Positions 28,500 through 33,684 of a stretch of 33,684 nt of DNA are shown piece after piece. Below the pieces are notes generated by a model. The model saw nothing but the letters and a program-made list of their open reading frames with translations, had not been told where the DNA came from and did not search any database. The position numbers and the translations under genes are program-made. Location: contig JABUQX010004814.1 of NCBI GenBank assembly GCA_015478945.1, forward strand, positions 57,501-91,184, given 5' to 3'. Position 1 is the stretch's first letter. Each line of letters begins with the position of its first letter. This DNA is from Trachelipus rathkii (lineage: Eukaryota > Arthropoda > Malacostraca > Isopoda > Trachelipodidae).

Positions 28500-31080
28500 A
28501 ACAAAGCGACCCTTGTCTCATCCCTCCTTTTTTGTTAGTCTTTACATTAGTTCATGTGTAGTATCAAAAGGGAGCTTATAAGAATCCACGCAGAAAGGAG
28601 ATGGAGTAATGGAAAGGAAATACGCCGGAGCCTTCTGGTGCGTATCAGTATCTTATGGGGTATTTTTCCAGATGTTTTTATGTTAAGGGGAAAGTTTTTA
28701 ATGATGTTTCTATGACGCGTAGCTTTACCCTTTGCTGTCTGTTTAAAGGAACATTTCCTTTTATAAGATGTAGACAGACTTCACAAACACATTGGATGAA
28801 ATTCTCATCCTCAAAGATTAGCTCAAGTTTTTCAGCTACTTTCAGATTTTTAATTTTTTTTATTAAAATGTAAATACATTATACAATTGTTAGCGAGTAC
28901 TCATTATTTCAGGAGGTATATATATACAGTTCTATTCGTGTGGTAGAATATTGGTAAGGACAGAACACTGGTAGTGTTTTTGAAGGATGAAAGTTTCATC
29001 ACGCTAAAATAACTTGAGGAATAGATGTAAACTGTCCTATATCTGTCCAGCAGAACTCTTTTCTCTCCATTGGAAGATCCAAGTGCCTAATACATTGATT
29101 TTACTCATGTGTTTTCGTTGTCCGAATAAGATCAAGTATTGAGTGTTAAAATACACTCTCATAGACTTAGTATCTGTATAAACATTGTTGGCGATATATA
29201 AAAAGAACAACAAGAAATATAAAATGATGCGAGGAAACAGTAGAACGCAGCTGATATCGTCATTCAACTTAGCCTTAAATCATCTAACACAAATTTTATG
29301 TCCCTGTTTGTCATCTGACTCTATATGTCATAATATCTTCCGTTACGGGTGAAGGAAAGGAAATTACATCTTATATTATTCACTAAATTGGTTATCACTG
29401 TAGAAACGATTGGAGAACATACCCGATTTTAACAGGGCGTCTTCCTCGAACATGTCATCCTCTTTTAAAATAATTTAAATAACAGAAATCTTCCTCACAA
29501 CCTGTAAGGACCTGATTACAAGAACATAGTAGCTGGTGACTACGAGGAACATACAATTTAATTGCGCTGGCGTAACCACGTAACTTCTTTCAAATGCTTG
29601 ACCAGAATTTTCCTATTGGCTCTTACATTTTGTTACCGACGACTCTAATTTAAACTAAGACTCGATATTACATTTATATTAATATATCTATATATATTAG
29701 TATTATTGGATTTTGAAAATGGTAATATATACCTATATATATGTCGCAGCCTATACTGAGTATAACAGATATAACTCCGGCGTAGTTGCGAATAGAAACC
29801 AGAGATCTAACTGAAACATACTATATAGTATCTGAAAAATTCATATACTTCCGGCTATGCGAGACGCTTCTGAATAATACTATAATAGGCGATTATACAC
29901 TATATCTAAAATCTGTCCATTGCTGAGACCGCCTATAATTTAATTAACGTTTTGATTATATGAGGACCTCGCTAGTCCCCTTCTTAAATGACCACAAAGC
30001 GGCCTTAGAATATATATGCTAAATAGAAACGCATAGAGGGGTCTGGGCAATAAAATAAACTCATTAGAATTGTTACTTGTTTGATGGGATCACAAATTAA
30101 AATTCACATTTGAAATACACATTATGTGGTTTTTTGTACTTATATTTAATGCTCCAGACTAACAAAAATCCGACATTATAATTGTACATATGATATTATA
30201 CATTAAAAACCAAAATTGACACTTCCCCTTTTAAATATATGAATAAAACTTGATTCCATTATTAGTGTTCTTATGAAAAAGATGTGAAACATTACCCAAT
30301 TTGGCGTGACCCTCCCAAATGATATTGTGCAATAGGATAAATTTAATTAGATAGCTTTGCAGCAATGTAAGGTACACAAATCTTTATTCCACTGGAATAT
30401 CTTCATATACTCATGAGTACCACAATTGTTTGTTTTCTATCTCCATGCCAGCCGCGATCACCGGATGTGTCGCACGTATAATCATTCACGAACCTCTTTA
30501 ACAAAAACCACTGGCTCTTCTCTGCTCTCTCTGTGACACTTTTGTGCGGAAATTACTGGTAGGTAGGTCTACAATTAATTTTATCTTAATCATCTCTTAT
30601 GCGCAACCGTCACTTATCACAAGATAAGATCTCGTTCAAAATGAATTTGTAATCATAGAATACTGTGTATAATCATCCCTCGTTTTCCCACTTGAAGTCA
30701 GAAAGTTCACTCGTTACAAAGAGTCTCCCGGGGTAACAAATATATACAATCCTATAAAAAAGGTTCAACAAACTGACTAAGGTATATCATTATATTACAT
30801 ATAACCACGTTTGACCTATTTTATTGAGATACTAGATAACTCTTTCGGCTATTTCCGTGCTCTGCAGCCCCCACAATCGCTCACTGTTCACCATATTTTG
30901 GTTCTTAGACACATGCCTCTTGCAAACGATTATCCACCCAGAAAGTGCTTAATATGCCAGCAAACCGTTTCAGAATCGCATATTAGAAAATGTACACAGC
31001 AAAATGGCCACTAAAAATTATTTATCTAGAATATGCCCTGGCAGGAATGAGAGTACTAGCTGCTATCTGTTCGGTGAGTT
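28500..31080. other. Gene desert
   Basis: Frames at 28655-28873 (plus), 29267-29037 (minus) and 30811-31014 (plus) are short and lack a supported ATG. The last encodes a CX2C-X7-HX3C pattern (CLICQQTVSESHIRKC), a weak zinc-binding-like arrangement that may be chance. TA-rich patch at about 29675-29740. Confidence 0.5.
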
Positions 31081-31085
31081 AACAA

Positions 31086-31340
31086 CTAGACTACTTCAAT
31101 ATAAAAATCTGGATTCATCATTGTTAAGAGCTTCAACCTCAAAAAGTGAAGCCGGGTAACTATCTCAGGATCAAACATAGTAACCAAGCCGCAGTGAAAC
31201 AGCAAATGTTCATCAGATATCCAGCTTCTCATCATGGGCGTGCCAGGAGTGAGAGAGAATTCTTTTCCAGAACAAAAGAAATAAAATTTATATAAAAGCC
31301 TATCGGAAAACTTGAACAGACTATCGACATCCACACGCAT
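31086..31340 (-). CDS. Candidate minus-strand ORF, 84 aa
   Basis: ATG at 31340, TAG ending at 31086. The product is mixed, with aromatic/hydrophobic patches (LLYKFYFFCSGKE, LLFHCGLVTMFDPE). Just upstream on the same strand a second frame (31654-31418, GTG first, 78 codons) ends, and between them are donor-like CG|GTAGGT and TTG|GTAAAT sites. This fits exons of a minus-strand gene, as the strand bias of the zone suggests, but no join is secure and no family is recognised. Confidence 0.2.
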   Translation of the reverse strand: MRVDVDSLFKFSDRLLYKFYFFCSGKEFSLTPGTPMMRSWISDEHLLFHCGLVTMFDPEIVTRLHFLRLKLLTMMNPDFYIEVV

Positions 31341-31654
31341 GATGAAACGCTGCGAGGATATTTACCAATCCACGTAGTGTGGCACTCCACCTACCGTAAG
31401 AAGTATGATTTTCAGCCTCAAATTGAATGGTCTGCTGCTAGAGGGATCTCACATCTTGCGGATGCACTGTTCATGTAAGAACATTCGGAGACCCGATATC
31501 TCATGATACTCGATCGTGTGGAATAGTCAGAAAGAGTCTGTCTTTCACATGAACACCGGTTTATTCTTTCGTTCCACCATTGATCATACTTGCTTTGTGC
31601 TAGATGTGGCGGCCAATAACGCCATTGTTTTAATATTCTTAAAGTTATTGCCAC

Positions 31655-32346
31655 ATATCCATCGTGCCCTGAGAAGTTAGTTTCAGCTTTGTCTCAAAAA
31701 CACTTCTAAGAACAATTTCCAAAATATGTCGTCGACAAGGCAGATGCAGCAAATCTCGATCCATTAACTGCTCCAATAAAATACAAGCTCCACTTTTATA
31801 GCGACCTAGTATTGTATGCTTGTGGTTATCACTACATCATTAAGAATATATAGCACTTTAATCTTGTTTGTGATGCCCCATTCACTTAGTCTTATCAAAT
31901 ACTGTCTCTGCGGTGTGGATTTTCCTGTTCCAGTTTCAAGTTTTGGCACACGAGTCACTTGTGTCCTTCGCTGAATGAACTTCTTCTATATCAGGCAATC
32001 GAAGTCAGTTTTTCAAACACTCTGTTAATATTTTGCAGAGAGAATTTAGTGCTCCCAGTGTTACAACCAAAAGTAACGCATGTCCGATTTAAACGAACAA
32101 TTTTCTCGATTTTTTTTGTCTTTTCTTCTATAAATTGCTTCCTTAAACGTTGTAATAAAGATCTGTTTATAACTAATTCTGTAATATCACTACCTAAAGC
32201 TTCAGCCGTTGCTATTATTAAGTGTATTGCATCTCGATCACTTACTTTACATTTGTCTAACCCCGTAGATAAATCCCCGGAACAAAAAGCATTTATTTAT
32301 GAAGAATTGATGAGCCTCTTTTCCTATGCAATCGTAGAGATCCAGG
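31655..32346. other. No confirmed gene; long start-less plus frame
   Basis: A plus frame stays open from 31959 (TTG) through the pyrimidine repeat to 32474 (171 codons), but has no ATG before about residue 118, and its last 40 codons are microsatellite. The part at 32155-32340 has a more protein-like composition and ends near ATCCAG|GTTCTC, so an exon there is conceivable. Confidence 0.3.
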
Positions 32347-32454
32347 TTCTCCTCCTCCATGCCTCCTCTCCTCCTCTCCTCCTCCTCCTCCTCCTTCCTC
32401 CGTCCTCCTCCTCCTCTCCTCCTCTCCTCCCTCCTCCTCCTCCTCCGTCTCTTG
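32347..32454. repeat. (CCT)n pyrimidine microsatellite
   Basis: Imperfect CTC/CCT repeat interrupted by a few T or G. It encodes Leu/Pro/Ser runs in any plus frame. Polypyrimidine tract with triplex potential. Confidence 0.9.
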
Positions 32455-33684
32455 CCCGGCTTTTTCGGAGGTAATTTCTAAGAATGATTTCGTTTACTTG
32501 AAGAATTATTAAGTTTAATCGTATAAATTTCGTAATTGACTGGACTCCCTATAAAGAAAGATATTATTTCTTTTCAGGACTATGTCTATACAAGTAACAT
32601 GCGAAGTTAAAGCAAAGGTATTAACTTCTATTATATTGCTAAGAAAATATTAAAAGATATTAAAATGAACAGAAATTGCGTTGAAAATTATTTAAAAGGA
32701 TAACACTATTATAATTCTCTAGATTTTCAAGAAAGTACGTAAAGCAAAATACATATTTTATGTTTTAATTGGGTTCAAAAATATTAATGCTTAGTTCAAA
32801 TATAAATAGATGATTTTAAAAACATCATTATTACAATAAAATTAGATATCACAGAAAACAATGAAATGAACATTAAAAATTGAAAAGTAGGATTGCATAT
32901 CACACGATAAATAAATAAAAACAACAATTGAGATCGATTAAACATTGATAACATGGTTATAAGAGGATTTCAACATTTTAACTATTAACATGCTTCTTGT
33001 CATTTCGAATATGCTTCTCTTTTTACGCTCCTCCATTTTTTTGAAGATTTTCTTCTGTTTGTGCTTTTCTTGTGAACGAAACCTTAGTATCAACCCTAAA
33101 GCATGCAGCGCTGGTCTTCTCTTCTGCCTTTGGGATTAGCAGAAATTGATTTTATCATCTTTTAATGCAATCATATGTCTAGAGCATTTGCGTGAGCTAT
33201 ATCAAAAAGGGTCATCCAATTAATTAACAAAATCTTCAAACTTTTTTTTTACCGTTTTGTTTCCCTGTTTTGCGTTTTTTGATAATTTTTGCAAATTTCT
33301 CCAGGCTTTTTAATCTATCTTCGGTTCTAATTTTTAAATCGATGCGTCGCTTTTCTCGCAAAATACTCTTGCCTCTTTAATTACTAATCTAGCACTATCA
33401 CGCAAGTTTATCTTCACTCTACGTAGATTGTAAAACAGTACAGACATAACCTGTCTGTTAGATGGTAATTTGCTGCCTACGATTTGATTTGTCACATATC
33501 CGTATCTAAAATTGATGAGTGTTATGCGTGGCTGACACCCTGACGCGCCCTTAAATAACGCCGGATGGTGACGGGGGTAAGAGACTCATACATCCATTAA
33601 CACTAACAAACATTTGGGGAGATTCTTCGGGATAACAGTATCTCACACCCTCACTCAGTAAACACTTATGCCTCGGAGCTGAGA
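32455..33684. other. AT-rich right end, no gene seen
   Basis: A- and T-rich up to about 32950, then T/C-rich. No frame of useful length, no repeat or RNA gene noticed. No copy of the first bases of the window was spotted here, so there is no sign of terminal repeats or of a circular join by eye. Confidence 0.5.

Noticed and set aside
30940..31014. Zinc-finger-like CX2C-X7-HX3C in a short frame
   Set aside because: Spacing differs from both the CCHC knuckle (CX2CX4HX4C) and UBZ-type fingers, and the frame has no start codon.
31959..32474. 171-codon frame near the right end
   Set aside because: No ATG in its first two thirds, and the last 40 codons are CCT microsatellite; about one such frame is expected by chance in the right flank.
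1..33684. Terminal repeats, LTRs, integrase/reverse transcriptase/DNA polymerase, CRISPR, rRNA
   Set aside because: None seen by eye on either strand; no long direct or inverted match between the two ends of the window was noticed.
1..33684. Non-standard genetic code or mitochondrial origin suggested by the T/G-rich strand
   Set aside because: The long genes use the standard code with normal stops, have AATAAA signals and introns are plausible; no mitochondrial gene was recognised, and reassigning TGA alone does not open the flank frames because TAA and TAG remain.

Overview
The window looks like nuclear DNA of an AT-rich invertebrate, or an element carried in such a genome. It has many dinucleotide and trinucleotide microsatellites (GT, CT, GA, TA, GAA, CCGCCA, CCT), GT..AG splice-like signals, AATAAA signals after the long reading frames, TATA-type promoters, and very low coding density. 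There are no Shine-Dalgarno/operon features, no rRNA, no CRISPR, and no polymerase, integrase or transposase that I can recognise. Arthropod is my best guess, from microsatellite richness and general look only.

The one region that is certainly coding lies at about 14.2-21.6 kb. It holds three genes in a row on the plus strand, separated by AT-rich spacers. Gene 1 (open to 15362) encodes a protein of at least 155 residues ending in a charged coiled coil; its 5' end is missing an ATG and is probably spliced or damaged. Gene 2 (16566-18170) is intact, 534 aa: coiled coil, long Ser/His/charged linker, one folded C-terminal domain, then an Ala/Pro tail. Gene 3 (18570-21619) would be about 1,015 aa, but a 2-nt irregularity in a CCGCCA repeat breaks the frame, so as read it ends at 21260 and the last 155 codons are detached. 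I recognise none of the three families. Same-strand order, lack of introns in genes 2 and 3, disordered acidic/basic/homopolymeric segments and short AT-rich spacers would fit a cluster derived from a large invertebrate DNA virus, or a fast-evolving lineage-specific cluster. That is inference and no hallmark gene is present.

The flanks hold no clear gene but have a striking strand bias. From about 1.9 to 11.9 kb the plus strand is rich in T and G and poor in C; from about 22 kb to the right end it is rich in C and poor in G; the first 1.8 kb is A/C-leaning. The turn at about 1.9 kb coincides with a GC-richer block. This fits divergent transcription from about 1.9 kb and minus-strand transcription on the right, or a small replicon with an origin near 1.9 kb and a terminus inside the gene cluster. 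Inside the flanks I see weaker items: a phase-matched exon pair (2709-2804, 3369-3587) with two AATAAA signals behind it, a decayed reading frame at 12311-12681, a tRNA/SINE-like sequence at 13396-13480 (minus), and several short open frames. Many of the short frames are expected by chance in such skewed DNA, and their confidence is set accordingly.
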